DNA of 64,000 nucleotides, from positions 20,369,271-20,433,270 of the forward strand of contig OY740777.1 of the NCBI GenBank assembly GCA_963513935.1, written 5' to 3'. Shown piece by piece: positions 23,801 to 38,506 of the stretch. A program made the translations under genes and the position numbers. Numbering within the stretch: the first letter of the stretch is position 1; every line of letters starts with the position of its first letter. This stretch comes from Aphrophora alni (Eukaryota; Arthropoda; Insecta; Hemiptera; Aphrophoridae). The notes beneath the pieces were generated by a model. That model did no database searches. It was not told where the DNA came from and was given only the letters and a program-made list of their open reading frames with translations.

Positions 23801-25000
23801 CAGATATTTTAAATAAAACAACGATTATGTAATTAAAAAAATGAGTATTGTAGAAACGATAATGTAAACAACATAAATAAAAGAGAAGATAGGTAAACTA
23901 ACACAGGTAGAGAACAAATACGTTTTAAGATATATTGAATATTAGCACTTTGTGAATTAATGTTTGGTTTTATTCAGTATAATTATTCAGTATAATAAAC
24001 TGCAAAATAGTTGATATGGCCAAGTATCCAAGTATACTAATAGATCTACACATTTTATTTTGTATTTAAATTAAAGATTTAACCATTTCAATTATTTTAC
24101 AACATGCAAGAACATAATTTGGAAGTATTTTCATAAAGGGATAACCTTTCCGATGAAAAGAAATCTAAGAATTTACACCCGTCAAACGGAACTAAATCCA
24201 GTTAGAAACTGGCCTTAACTCTTTCCAAAACCCTTTTACTAGTTTATCTTTATAACTTAAAAGGCGTGAATAAATAAATTTATCATCGTGGTCCCGCTGA
24301 ATTTAATGATTCTCTCTATCTCTTTGATTCCTTTTGTAATACCTTACTTTGAAGTTTAAAGTAGGGTGAACACCGAGAGACTTTAATGATCGGATTGTTC
24401 CTCTTCCTTTGGTAAGGAAACTTCCAAAGACATTATATTGTATTTGTGTACAGAAATAAAGTTTTCTTACGAACAGATATTTTACGCCTGGTTTATTTTA
24501 TAGCTGGATAACGAAATGTCTTTTGTACAATTACTTTTCAATCAAATCTTCTTAGATAAAGTTTATTTTATACGTTAAATAGTTAAAGATAGTTTAAGAG
24601 AGTATCAACTATTAGAAATGATGTCATAGGGAGATATGGAGAAGGAGCGAAGTTGGTTAAAACTTCCTTTTTTTTGAGACGTTTGAGGAAATTTCTCAAC
24701 AATGTAATATTTTCTAATATTGACAAAGACCTGTTTACAATAGTAATTAGAAAGTTTTGGTGTTGGAAATAAAGGTACTGAAGTTGCAGTCATTGTAAGT
24801 TTGTTATTAGTACAATAACATAGCCTGAAAAATAAAGTGTTAAAAATATTGTAGCAAGTAAGTTACATTAAAATACTTGGTTTTTATGAAATCTATGAGT
24901 CCCAAGTTCTCCATACAGTCGAAAAGCATAAAAATCGGTTTTTCACGTATAAATTTTACGAATCATTTTGGAGATAACATTAAAAGATTAGAAATCCTGT
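20860..25000. other. Long stretch without a supported gene
   Basis: Contents that can be named are a weak minus-strand frame at 21190-21250 (ERVLIKRDLMEDERKGF, perhaps a transposon ORF scrap), a mixed-composition patch at 22090-22260, G12 at 22293-22304, an unrecognised 77-codon ORF at 23413-23646 and C11 at 23738-23748. None amounts to a gene. Confidence 0.4.
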
Positions 25001-25001
25001 A

Positions 25002-25300
25002 TACTCGGGTCGTTTGGAAAGTAAAGAACGTTTGAATCTCCCACTCCTTTTGTGCCAGTCTGACAATAACAGCAACTCACTGCAGTAGTTTATTGTTTAT
25101 TTCTGAGACTTTAAAATGTGTGACAGAATTAAGGATCCTGGCAAATGTGAGGTTTGTAGAGAAATACGATTTTAGAACGCGAAAAATGTGTTCCCTATCG
25201 AAATTTACAAACAAATAACCAAGGTAACCATTGATAACACTTTCAGATTTATGTTTTTAGAATGGAGCTACAAGATTACAGTACAAGAATCATTCAAATC
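25002..25300 (+). pseudogene. N-terminal fragment of a second mariner-lineage transposase
   Basis: The start TACTCGGGTCGTTTGGAAAG is mariner-terminus-like. From the ATG at 25116 the frame reads MCDRIKDPGKCEVCREIRF, a stop, then NAKNVFPIEIYKQITKV. This is the helix-turn-helix N-terminus of the mariner type found in SETMAR-like proteins. The catalytic region is absent. Confidence 0.75.
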
Positions 25301-27266
<1,966 letters not shown>

Positions 27267-27858
27267 CTTTAATGTAATAGCAGATATTTCTTGTTGAAAC
27301 TCCATATTCAAGGATAAAATAAAGCAAAAGCTTAAAGTTTCAAATATTTTAATAATATAAATGAGCTACAATGGTTTCGCCTTGCTGCATCATCGGGCAA
27401 CTGATAATTTACAGGTATAGACAACTATTTAAACATAAGTAACAGGAAACTACATACAATAGAGAAACCGGGAAAGGTAGGGGGATGACCTAGCAGGTAG
27501 ATAAAGGTTAATGAACTATGTTACGGATGGGTTTTAGAAGAGGTGACGAATTTAATACAGTTTGGTCATTTAAGTTGAGAATAGGCCTAAGTGAAATAGA
27601 TCTATTTATTTCTAAACATTCTAAATTATTTAATCTATAGTTTTTATTTTCTATATGTAAGAGTTTAACATTCAATTTCGGATAAAAACCATGAACCGAG
27701 TCCCTAAGGTTGTTAGCAAAGTTAGAGTTTCTATAGCCATGTTTCCAGCTATTTACATGTTCTTTAATTCTAACTTTTATAGATCTACCTGATTGACCTA
27801 TGTTCTCAGAGTCACAATCTTGACAAGATATTTTATAAAATAAAATTTGTGTATTTAT
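27267..27858 (-). mobile_element. Penelope-like element 3' fragment with GIY-YIG endonuclease domain
   Basis: On the minus strand an uninterrupted frame runs from a stop at about 27861 to the TAA at 27508. It begins NTQILFYKISCQDCDSENIG, then QSGRSIKVRIKEHVNSW. This is the GIY-YIG nuclease layout (YKI...IG, then R-x-x-x-R-x-x-EH) found C-terminal to the reverse transcriptase in Penelope-like elements. The frame continues through YRLNNLECLEINRS and LNLNDQTVL to SSPLLKPIRNIVH. The 3' UTR carries GCCCGATGATGCAGCAAGGC followed by GAAACCATTGTAGC, the usual bipartite terminus. The distal UTR (27267-27342) recurs at 61684-61755. The reverse transcriptase is missing, so the copy is 5'-truncated, but the nuclease frame has no stops. 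Confidence 0.88.
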
Positions 27859-28159
27859 TTAACTTTGAATGAGGTAAAATGAACAATGACTAGAGAGTAA
27901 TACACTAGTCAGAAAAAATGTCAACAATTCTTTTCTGTAGATAAATAAGTCTCATAATAATTATGAAATCATGTATGTTAAAATATAGGGCTATTGAAAA
28001 AGAACCATTAACTTTTATATCTATATAAAATATTATATGCATTATTTAATTTCGTCATATTTGGTAACAATGGGTAGCAAATAACTTTAGGTTTTAATTC
28101 CAACGGGTGATTATAGTCAACAGTGTAATCAGCTGATCCTATTCTTTTACCAACAGAGT

Positions 28160-28640
28160 AACTAAAACTCTAACGGAGAAGTCTTTTTGTGTGTTTGAGT
28201 TTGGAAAAAACTCATCTTGTTACTCTCGTGCAACGTCATTTTATGACTCGATATTATAAAGATCTTCCATCTAGGAAGTCAATCTACGAGTGTTACAATA
28301 ATTTCAAGAATACAAATTCTTTATATACAGATTTGATCTATTATGTAGTCTGCAAAAATCTACGACCAAGGTAGGTGTGAAACTTCAAACACCACAGCCA
28401 CTGTTTGAAGAGTTATTTATGAGAATACGGTTTAAAAATGATTCCTTACGAACATCAACTCTTGCATAATTCCAGGGATGACAACAAGTTAAATGTTTTG
28501 AGTTTTTTTTTAATAGAACTCGATTATCGCAGTGATGTCTGCCTAGTGAACGTTGTGACCAAATTGAACATCTGTAATATGTTAAAGAAAACTATAAAAT
28601 GTGCTCTTTTCAGCTGTGTAAATCCTGTTATTCTGTTAAT
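28160..28640 (+). pseudogene. Mariner/Tc-type transposase relic (third lineage)
   Basis: Frames give SFCVFEFGKNSS, then VTLVQRHFMTRYYKDLPSRK and SIYECYNNFKNTNSLY, the N-terminal DNA-binding part of a common arthropod DDE transposase (family pattern FCVLEF...VQR.F...Y....P.R.SI..WY..F...G). Further on, DDNKLNVLSFFLIELDYRSD fits the stretch before the second half of the catalytic domain. Stops and at least two frameshifts are present, and no catalytic triad is intact. Confidence 0.7.
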
Positions 28641-29458
28641 TGTATTTTGGGTTTTACACCCAACAAAAAGTGTATACTTCCTTTCGTTTCGAATAACCCT
28701 GTATTTTACTGACTTGACACAGTAGTTAGAGGTTTATTAGATAAAGATTTTAAAACGTACTTAAACAGTAGTTGCAATTGAGTTCTAGCTCTAAAATAGT
28801 TCCTTCTAGAATATACAAGATATTGTCTTTAATTCAAGTACATATTTAACTTTAATGATCGTGCCTTTTAACCTTTAGGAAATGAAATTTATTTGTTTCA
28901 TTGTCTTGAAAGTTCGGTTGATTTGTTGTATATTTGTAAATAGTTTGTGTTACTAGTTGGATAATTAATGTTGCTTGTTTTGTGTTACTATTATTTGTAG
29001 TTTTGAATTCAACGATTCTTTCAATAGATAGCTTATTAAGCACATATTATATCAGGTATATTGTATGATTTGAGGTTAGACTAATATTATTAGATTTTAA
29101 TATGTTTATCTTTTACAAAAAATCAATTTTCCTATTTAATAGATGATTTAATAATTTTATTGGATTTAAATATGATGTTTTAGCGAAATTTATGTACCAA
29201 TGTTTGTTAGTCGTCAAAAATGTCTACCTCCGTTACCTGATTCGTCTTTACGTTTACATGCCGTCCGTTCGGTGTCGTTGTCGCTATTGCTGTTTGTACG
29301 TAAACACGATAGCAACCACAAAAATAAAAATAGCAAAATGAAATTGAGAATAAGAGACTACAGTGTGCTCATATAGAACACTATTCAAATTGAAAAATTT
29401 TAGTTGAAAGTGTCATTTCCATACCTTGTGTGTTACTAAACTTGTAACACAGTAAAAT
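28641..29458. other. No gene seen
   Basis: A slightly GC-richer patch at 29220-29310 is unexplained. Confidence 0.4.
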
Positions 29459-29745
29459 TTGCAGATACTTTTTTTAGGGGTAAAAAATAACCTTGTAGGG
29501 GAAAATTTTCAAAACCCTTTCTTAGTACGCGTCTCACACGTAGCCCAAATCATGTTAACAATTCATAGCTATAGGCTTCTTGTATCCAGAGATATGCTTA
29601 AGGGTAAAAAACACCCTTGGAGTGGAGCATTTTCAAAACCCTTTCTTAATACGCATCCACAGACTTCCCCCAAATCATGTTAAAAAATTGATAGCTCTAG
29701 GCCTCTTGGATCCAGAGATTTCGTGATCAGTCAGTGGTTTATGAC
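29459..29745 (+). repeat. Two head-to-tail units of a dispersed repeat
   Basis: Unit 1 (about 29470-29598) and unit 2 (about 29599-29745) both contain CAAAACCCTTTCTTAGTACGC-type and CAAATCATGTTAA-type blocks, then a CTT-GATCCAGAGAT block. A third unit is at 32090-32234. The layout (GGGTAAAAA, then ATAGCT-TAGGC, then a GTGATCAGTCAGTGG tail) resembles old transposon 3' ends common in insects. Confidence 0.7.
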
Positions 29746-29950
29746 TTGTATATATTCGTGCATGTATGTAACAAAGGCTGAGTTATGAACGCCATGGAAG
29801 AATTTGAAATATATAAAGTTCCGATACGCGATTCCACAATGGTATTAAACTATCTTCAAGTCAAATATGACGTTCGACATGTTGATCCGGATACAAAGTT
29901 CTCCAACGTCTAATACTACTGATAAGATATAAAAGGACAGAACCGACCTC

Positions 29951-30400
29951 AGTTTCGACTCGCCGTTTGGACGTGAACGTTTTTGGTATAATACGTGTTT
30001 TTGTCACATGATTTAAATCTTTAACGACCTCCGCGTGGAGTGAAATATGTTTTGTATGTGTATGTGATTGTGTTTTTTAATTTTCCCGATGATCGGCGAA
30101 AACCCGAAATTGCAGTAAAGACAAGGTAAGAATATACTTCAAATAAGGATTAGAAGACTTTAAATAATATACTGCAAGAGAAAATTACAAAAAAAGGTTC
30201 TACTAAATCTCAAATTGACTGCAAAATTATGTAAATTTGTGTCAGTAATGTAATACTAATTGTAGTTTTTTGTTTTGTTTTGCTTTACAGGTTTATCATA
30301 TACCCATTAGATTATAAGATAGTGCTGAGGATGTAACAGATAGAAAAATTCAACTCGGTTCGTACCTGCTTAATCTTTGATAGGTCACTAGTACAGGAAG
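29951..30400 (+). ncRNA. Candidate spliced non-coding transcript or 5' UTR exons
   Basis: TATAAAA at 29928-29934 is followed by a TCAGTT initiator-like site at 29949-29954, though the spacing is shorter than usual. The stretch to 30125 is GC-richer than its surroundings and ends ACAAG before GTAAGAATA, a strong donor. A good acceptor, TTTTGCTTTACAG, ends at 30290, giving a 165-bp intron. All ATG frames in the first exon are tiny, so it would be non-coding or a leader of a gene outside the window. It could instead be part of an unrecognised LTR or other transposon. Confidence 0.25.
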
Positions 30401-31910
30401 CTAAGCTCGCTCTCTGCTAACTGAGGTAGACTGCTCCTTAATGAGTTTGTATTTGATATTGGTTTGTACTCAACGATGTAATAAAATAGCTCCCGAAGCG
30501 TTTGTAATAGGTCATTGACTGTTCAAAACAATTGTAAAGATATACTGTTTAAAATAAAACTAATTACTTAATTATTTATGAAATACTTTTAAATAAACCT
30601 TACAGTAGTAATAAATTAGATAAACAGTACTTATAATATTATAAAGTAAGATGAATTATGTAAATCACAAAGTACGAAAAAAGTAAATTGAAATTAATAA
30701 TCAGTGATTATAGAATAACAACGAATTACAATGTTATTAATTTTTTCAATAGTAATGGTTAAAACAAGTTTATGTCAATTAAAAAAAAAAGGATTTCCTT
30801 TCATATCAGCTAATCTCCTATTCAGTACTCAAAATTATTGCATGAAAAGCATGAACGTGAATTGATCTTTGCTTACAGTAGGGGAGGAAAGAAATTTTGT
30901 AAACAGCATGCATGTAAATCGTAAAGAATTGGGAAATTAAAACGGAGATTCACGTTCCTTTTGGTAAGCCTCCACACACATCCTTCCTAATATTATGGTA
31001 GTGTTGATATAAGTGGCTAAATAATATAGTTTTCACCTAAGGGCGACCTACCGTTACAGGTTGTTATTGTATTTTGAATTATGTATTTATTTTCAAGGTG
31101 TATTGGAAGAGAGTGACTGTTTGATTACTAAGACGTTACTTATTTAGGTCAGGTTTAAGTTTTTAATAGCACAAGCAAAACACCCTGTGGAGAGGTAATG
31201 ATGAATTAGTTTTCCTCATGGAGAGCGTTAGCAACACATTAATCAAAGTTTTTCTTTCTGACCCGATACCTCCTTCTCGAACGCTTGTCAATATATTCTT
31301 AAGTTTACTTCTTACATTTAAAACCAATGTGTTACTAGAACAAAGCGAAGCGAGTTCCTTCTTTAAGTTCACTCAGTATGTTTAAAACAGTCAATTTTTA
31401 TGAAATTTTAACTGTTCCGACAATTTCGTTACACAGCAAACAAACCATTCCCGTGTCTCACTGTTCTTACCACATCATAACCTGTAATTGGACGACATTT
31501 TTTATTGTATATTTTTCAAAGACGTTGCCTTTGTCATCAGTTTTTTTTTATTGTCGAACACTGTATCAATTTAGGTTTATCAAATGATCGTGGAACTCAA
31601 TATTTGTTGATATATTTGATACCATTTTTATTGAGAAGATTAACAAAAAATCATTAATTTCAATACTTAATGAAAACACAATTTTTTTTTATAACAATAA
31701 AAGATTTCACAATGACGTCGTTTCGGGGACTATAAAGTCAAGACTCAGTTGCGTTCAGAATAACTCATATAAGCGATGTAAAAACTATACATTAGCTTTT
31801 TCACAAACCACTCAACAATAATCAATGGAACATATCGGACGTAATCTTTCCTGTCCTTCTTATCTCAGATAAAAAATTGTACTTTACTACTGAAATTCTG
31901 CATGTATTTC
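30401..31910. other. No supported gene
   Basis: Two unrecognised 69-codon ORFs back to back at 31163-31587 have no supporting signals. Confidence 0.4.
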
Positions 31911-32236
31911 TAACTAGCTGATTGTCCCAGTTTCATCTGGGGTTAGTTGAGATTTTTATAAAGAAATATATATTTTTTTAGCTAAACCCTAATGGTGGTG
32001 CTATGGTAATAAATTATACCCAAATACAGCACCACGCCTATTTTTATTAAAATCGATCAATAAATAATAAAGATATGATATTTGTTTAGGGATAAAAGGT
32101 ACCCTTGGAGTGGAACATTTTTAAAACCCTTTCTTAGTACGCGTTTACAGATCTATCCCAAACAATGTTAAAAAATTCATAGCTTTAGGCTTCATGGATC
32201 CAAGGATTTCGTGATTAGCCAGTGGGTTTTGACATA
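31911..32236 (+). repeat. Dispersed repeat, longest copy, interrupted by a mariner-type insertion
   Basis: It starts CTAGCTGATTGTCCCAGTTT, a recurrent insect repeat opening, and includes the same unit as 29459-29745 from 32090. It runs to the TATA at 32235, where the next element has inserted; a short remainder may follow 33393. Confidence 0.6.
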
Positions 32237-33392
32237 TACCGGGTGTTCAAAAAGTCTGGAAACCCCTTAATATTAATTTTATTAATAAACGCAGAACAAT
32301 GAAACTGTAGGATTACGTCCTCACTGTAGTTACCGACTTTTTGTCATTTTAACTGTCTTTTTTCACTTTGGGGGGACGTCCTGTGGAGGAAGTCTAAAAA
32401 ATCTTAAATGTAACCATAGGTCGAATTATACCTCATTTTAAAGGTCTTTGTTAGAGGAACACATTGCCGCAATCCCGACTGAAAAAGGACCATTCGTTTG
32501 GAAATGGCAGCCTTTTACAATTTGTTAACTTTACGTTGCGAAGATTAAGGGGCAGAAGTGAATACTCAACCGTGTTGGTTATGTTAGTGTTTTAGCTATG
32601 AGAATTTCACAGCTGGAGTGTGGAGGGATAGGAAATATCAGTAATGTTCGATTTAATTGTTTAAAAACGTTAGGAATGCACAGATGTAATTGGGGACAAT
32701 TATCATTATTAATAAAATTGAACAGACAGTATGTCATTTGTTTATGTTTAAATTACTTACTTTGCAAGACAATAATTATAAAAAAATAAACAAACCTTGG
32801 AAGGTATTATAGAAGGATCTCGAAGTGGTGTCCTTGTGTAGCTGATTGGTCGCATTGGTTGCTGATTTTGGCCGTCCGGATCTTGAACGATCTGTTGCAG
32901 AACCGCGCTGTACGGTCTTCAACACTGTTGATTTTTGAATAGGTGGTCAATTGGGGCAAGTTTCATTGAACAAAGCGGTTTACCTCCTCATATGAACTAG
33001 TTCTATCCCCATAACCCCTCATCATCAGAATGGTCATTTGCTCTGTCTCACTAAGTGACATTGTAATCTAAACTAAAGCTTACTAAAAATTTGCCATTGA
33101 ATTAGCATTAAAATCAAACAAACTTCAAGAGGCTGCCTTTTCCAAACGAATGGTCCTTTTTCAGTCGGGATTGCGGCAATGTGTTCCTCTAACAAAGACC
33201 TTTAAAATGAGGTATAATTCGACCTATGCTTACATTTAAGATTTTTTAGACTTCCTCGGCAGGAAAAAAAGACAGTTAAAATGAGCAAAAAGTCGGTAAC
33301 TACAGTGAGGACGTAATCCTAGAGTTTCATTGTTCTGCGTTTATTAATAAAATTAATATTAAGGCGTTTCCAGACTTTTTGAACACCCGGTA
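32237..33392 (-). mobile_element. Mariner-type element with about 270-bp terminal inverted repeats
   Basis: Outer ends TACCGGGTGTTCAAAAAGTC and its inverse GACTTTTTGAACACCCGGTA flank the unit next to TA dinucleotides, the usual target site. The inverted repeats extend to about 32513 and 33131, roughly 270 bp each with few differences. On the minus strand from 33061 the frame reads MSLSETEQMTILMMRGYGDR, TSSYEEVNRF, and after a 1-base shift KSTVLKTVQRG and DRSRSGRPKSATN. That is the helix-turn-helix N-terminus of a mariner/IS630-type transposase. The catalytic domain is missing, so this is an internally deleted, non-autonomous copy. Confidence 0.85.
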
Positions 33393-36300
33393 TATTGATA
33401 TAGACAGATACATGATAAATTGGTATAGAAGGGTAACATTTATCAAGGCTTTGTGAATATTTTATTTTTAAATGTATATTTTGAAAGAGATTTATAATAT
33501 ATTTATTGTTTTATTTTACAAGAAACAAAATAGACAATGACATAATAGGGGAAAACATCCTTTTTTAAATTACATAGTAGTATTTCAATAAAATAACGGC
33601 TATCATTCTCGAAAGCGACAATACTGTATAGTGACCTCTAGTTTATGCTGTTTTCTCTATTATTTAATACCGTTAAATTGTGTAAGCTTCGATGGTTTTT
33701 GAGGTTTGTTTAATTTGTTTAATTACCCACAAAACCACCATTTTTAGGCGTCCGTCACAATTGGAATACTTTGCAATATTTACTTTTAATAACTCTATTA
33801 TTTTCATCTTTATTTTACAAAAATATCCCCAAACTTATGTCTCGTCCTGTATATTGAATTATTTGTCGGTTTCTATGTGTACACACCAGGTCAAGGGTTT
33901 TACAACTTGACAAATCACACGACTAACTGAACAAATGCAACCAATCTGTCTCCAGTGCAGAATGATTGTCCTTCGCGTTCAAGCAGGAAAACACTTTCAT
34001 TCGTTTTTTTTATAAAAGAAAACAAATGTTTGAGTTGGTTGTGGAAATGGCGACAAATTAAACAGATTCAATATTTGGTAACAACGTATTTAATAAGTCT
34101 TTTGTGTTATTAGAAATTAAATAGAATTAAAAATATAATAAATTATGTATAGGGTGATAGACAAGTTAGAAATGGTTTCATATCTCAAGTTTTATTTATG
34201 TAAGGAAAACGTGTATCATATTAACTTCAGCTATCATCTACAGGATAGTTCAAAAGTTAAAAATGAAATACAGAGTGTTTCAAAAATGTATAGAACGTGA
34301 TTTCTTTGATATTTATAAAAATAATGATTTTTTTAAAACTAATTATTTTAGCCCAAAACGTATTATTTTGGTCATGCGTATATCTTAAAAAATATCAAAG
34401 TTATTAAGGGGATTTATTTACTATCATGAATTATAAAATCATATTAGGTTTATGGTTTTTATCAACCTAACTGCCAAATCTGTTGAAATGTTAGAATCTA
34501 AATTAATAACACAAGGTGAGAAAATAACTTTCATAACTTTCTATGTTTAGAATGATCCAACATTTTGTGTTAAATATGTCTTACTTATTGAGTTAAAAAA
34601 AAATGTTTTTCATGTTTTAAGAGTAAATTTACTTTAATAAGTAAGAGTAAAACACTTTCCTATTAATTACTTTTTAAAAATAAAATGTACTAAAATTGAA
34701 AATATTCAGAATATGGTAGAGTGGAATTTTCAATCTCATTATAAAGGTTTGAAGTTTGATGTAAAAAGCTAAAACATGTTAGTTTTGTTTGAATAATAGT
34801 AAACCTGAAGACGTTTTCAATAATTTAGCTTATGCAAATATCAAATGGCTTAGTAAATGTTTACACAATAGACTGCCGGGACGAAGAAATCAAGTTATAT
34901 TTTAATGAAAAATGGAGTTGAACCAAACCGACAAGATTGCGTTTGTTGAAGACTTGTAAATATATCATCTCAAAATAATAATATGTTTCTTTCAACAAAA
35001 TTACAAAATCAGAACTCGTTTTAGGACAAAATTACTGAAATTTAAAACTCGTGGTTCATTTTTTGTTGGTTTTATTATCAGCGTCTTCGTGAAATAAGGT
35101 CACAATGTAATTTTGTTTTGGTATGAACGTAGTTTTATTATATCGAAATACTCTTTGTTTGCTGTATTACCACGGTTGCTATAGTGACAATAGTAAAACA
35201 GTTTGTTTTCTCAAATATAATATTTTATATTTCTTGTATAAAATCGAGTATTAAATAGCCGTAAAATTTGATTAAATAATTTTAATCCAAGTTTTAACAA
35301 TCTTGAAATAAACATAGTTCATGTTTAAGATATCCTTCGGTATGGATAGATAAAACTACGTACTAAATTATACAGGGTGACTGGAAAGAACAGTATACTT
35401 TGCGACAATTTTTCTGTAACGTGGAATGTTTTCTGTGAGCCATTGTTTTTCAATTTTAGACATCAGGGGTCAGAAGAGTTGGAGGTGAGTCGATCATTTT
35501 AATTGGGGAATATTCAGCGCTTGAGGAAAATAATAAAAACTAAGGAATGTGATTGTTGATGGATCAAACATTCTCAGGCAACACTAATTTAAAACGAGGA
35601 CTTTTTGATTATCTGACTTATTACTAGTAGGACATTCACTTTCAAGAACAGTTAGATTTTTTAAATTAAACATTTCCCAATGAAATAAACTTTGCACATG
35701 TAGCCTGTATGGAGTTGCTGAAACATGCCTCTAAACATTTTTTAAATGAATGTTACAAGTTTTTTTTATCTGAGAATGAAAAACACTTCTGAATAGGGGG
35801 ATAAATAATGTATTGTAATGACGTGTTTAGAAAGATTCATAATGTATGCAGTTACTGATCTGCATGTGCATAGTTTCCAGGGCTTTGCATCTAGGGAAGT
35901 TAATCAACTTAATTTGCATTTTCTTTCATCTTCCACCTACTTCTCTTTGCTTTAATCCTCTGTGCGTTGGCTGTAACGATCCTCTAGTTTGTAGCAAAAA
36001 GTATTTGTTTGTTAAAGATAATAAAAAAGAAATCGAGAGTTGTACTAATGGATTTTCTTTCTAAAAAATTAATTATTAATAATACCCTATAATAATTCTT
36101 ATAATTATATAAATACATAACAGTAGAGTCAATACCAGTTATATCCAAATTTTAAACATACTTATTTTAGTATTTGAGATTTTGGTAATTGTAAACCTCG
36201 TTCGTTCCTTAAATGTTTAAACACATTTAATAAACTGTTCATATAAACACAATGTGGTTACTGACACACAACCAAATTAGAAGTAATATTAAATAATACC

Positions 36301-37882
36301 ACAGTTACCGTAATCTTGAATATAACACCATTCACAGAGATAAATAAGGAACATTAAACTGCTTCACGTGTGGGTTAGTCCTCGTACTATGATCATTCAT
36401 TCATTGAGATCACAGTTGTAATAAAAATTATGCTGTACCCATGGATATAAACTCTGGAATCCTGACTGCCTTTAGTGATAATTGATATCCACAACTAGTG
36501 GCTTCGTCGGTTAATGACCTAAGTACGTTTCTTAAATATTAATTTAAAGGTCTTTTAAGGAAAATGTTTTCCAGAGTTATAATATCTGGCAGGTTAGTTT
36601 TACTATCCTCCCAGCAAAATAGGTCAATACATTTTTATAATTGTGTATTCATTTAGTTTTGTTTTAGGGAAACATCAGAATGTGATATCCACAAAAATGA
36701 TCTGAAATCGGAATGCAGTGGTTCTTGAAGTTGAAATAAAATCAGTTTCAAACAAATAAAATGGCTGTATGAAATATTTATAAATTTGACAATAAACGAT
36801 TTTGAGCGATGTATAATCATTCCGATGGACAACATCAAATTGCATCCTTTGAATCACTCCTTATTGAAACAACTGGTGACGATTCCATCAACCCTTACGC
36901 TATTTTCATCCCTACCTATTTAATATTAACAAAACTAAATATACCACCATTAATTAACATGTCATACTTTTTAATTTGAAAGTCAAATTAAATATCCGCT
37001 AAAGTAGAAACTACATTACCAACATTGCAATAAGAAAAAATAATAACTTTAAAAGTTTAATAGAGTAGTGAAACTTTTAATAATTTGTAACTAATGCAGT
37101 TAGAGAAGATTGGAAACTGTAGTAATCATAACTTTCTTGTCTTAAAACCTTGTTCTTTTAGAAAATTGATAAAACTAAACTTTTAATATATTGTAAAACA
37201 AAAGTTATATTGTAAAATGATATTAAAAAGAAAAATAATAACTTATATTTAGAGAAAATCAAATTACGTACAAGAAACGTAAATGCTCGTATTACTGTTT
37301 GTTTGTTTATCAAGTCTATAGAATAAATTTATTTTTATGTCAGTTATAATTTTTGTTGTTAACTTTTTATTAATTTAAAAAGATAATAATAGAATAGCAT
37401 TTATATTTATTTTTCCTTCTCTTTGTATCGTGTCGATGGAACGTGTTCATTTTTAGAATGACATCTGTCTTCTATCTTTGTACCTGATATTCCATTATAA
37501 AATTAGCTTTCCCATTTACATTTTTCTCTTCAGCTTCGCTTCTTGACATATACAAATCTGTGGGGGTGTAAAGATAACGGTTTATTGAAGTAACTTATTA
37601 TTTACATTTCATTTCCTGTTATATACGTTGTAGATTTATTCAGTAACATGCAACGTAAGTGTTTGTGTTTGAAATGTAGTGTTTGAATCTCCACGATGTA
37701 TCAATATCTGTGTTTGTTTTGCCAGTTATCAAAGAACTCACAGAATTGAATAAATCTTTGTTATTTCAGTCTTTGTGATTCTACTCAAAACTGAGATGAA
37801 AATCCTCAAAATATTTTTAATATATTTCTAACCATTTTTGTTTGCTTAGTATATATTTTTAGTTTCTTTATGTCAATGCTTA

Positions 37883-37883
<1 letters not shown>
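33393..37883. other. Long stretch without a supported gene
   Basis: Isolated transposon-end-like phrases occur at 34145-34300 (AGAGTGTTTCAAAAATGTAT) and 35371 (ATACAGGGTGACTGGAAAGA) without matching partners. Unrecognised ORFs of 60-72 codons at 33692-33910, 35846-36064 and 36653-36857 look random. Confidence 0.4.

Positions 37884-37942
<59 letters not shown>
37884..37942. repeat. (TA)n microsatellite
   Basis: About 59 bp of pure TA. The phrase TTAGTATATAT also occurs just before it at 37844-37858, suggesting local expansion. Confidence 0.95.
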
Positions 37943-37944
<2 letters not shown>

Positions 37945-38079
37945 TATAGAATCAACAAAGGTAAACTACTGAATTCTGAAAGAGTGAAAGCGATCACTAA
38001 TTTGTAGGGGGGGGGGGAGATCCTATAACAAGTTGTTTGAAATTGAAGATATAGTGGATTCCAAGTAAATTTTGTCCTT

Positions 38080-38490
38080 TACTAGAGAGACAATAATGAC
38101 GTAGAATTAAAACCAATTTAAGGAATTATTGGCCTCAAGGGAACTGAAAGCGAAGGTGTTACCAAGGTGTGTCTATCAACCTATCCTGTATATGTTAAAA
38201 TTGGGTACTCACAAGTATATTAGACAGGTGATTGAAAGTATAGCAGTGTAGGGCGATGAAGAGTATTTTTATTGTAAAGTGACAGGATAGAATGACCAAT
38301 AAGAAGGTATGAAAGGTTAAGCTGAAGAATATCGATAGAAGCGCACACATTAAAATGGAAGTTTCCTGGAATGGAAGACCAGTGCTGAGCCAAATATATA
38401 CAGATTCCATACCCAAGGACAAGCAGAGAAATAGCGAAGACCTTTTGAAGGCTGATGAAAGAATGAGTGGAGAAAGTTGATGATTAATGG
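38080..38490 (+). pseudogene. RTE/BovB-like reverse transcriptase C-terminal relic
   Basis: Mixed plus-strand frames contain THTLKWKFPGMEDQ, a stop, then YIQIPYPRTSREIAKTF and MKEWVEKV. This resembles the C-terminal LKW-x-WAGH...W...YPR...GRP..RW pattern of RTE-like retrotransposon proteins. An upstream Q-VIESIAV and NDQ-EG-K stretch fits the preceding part of the family pattern only loosely. The 112-codon ORF on the opposite strand is a shadow. Confidence 0.5.
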
Positions 38491-38506
38491 CATTTGTAAC
38501 AAGAAA

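Noticed and set aside
35371..35395. Transposon end ATACAGGGTGACTGG
   Set aside because: It resembles common arthropod transposon ends, but no inverted partner or coding remnant was found within several kb.
37806..37997. 63-codon minus-strand ORF
   Set aside because: It is a Tyr-Ile translation of the (TA)n microsatellite.
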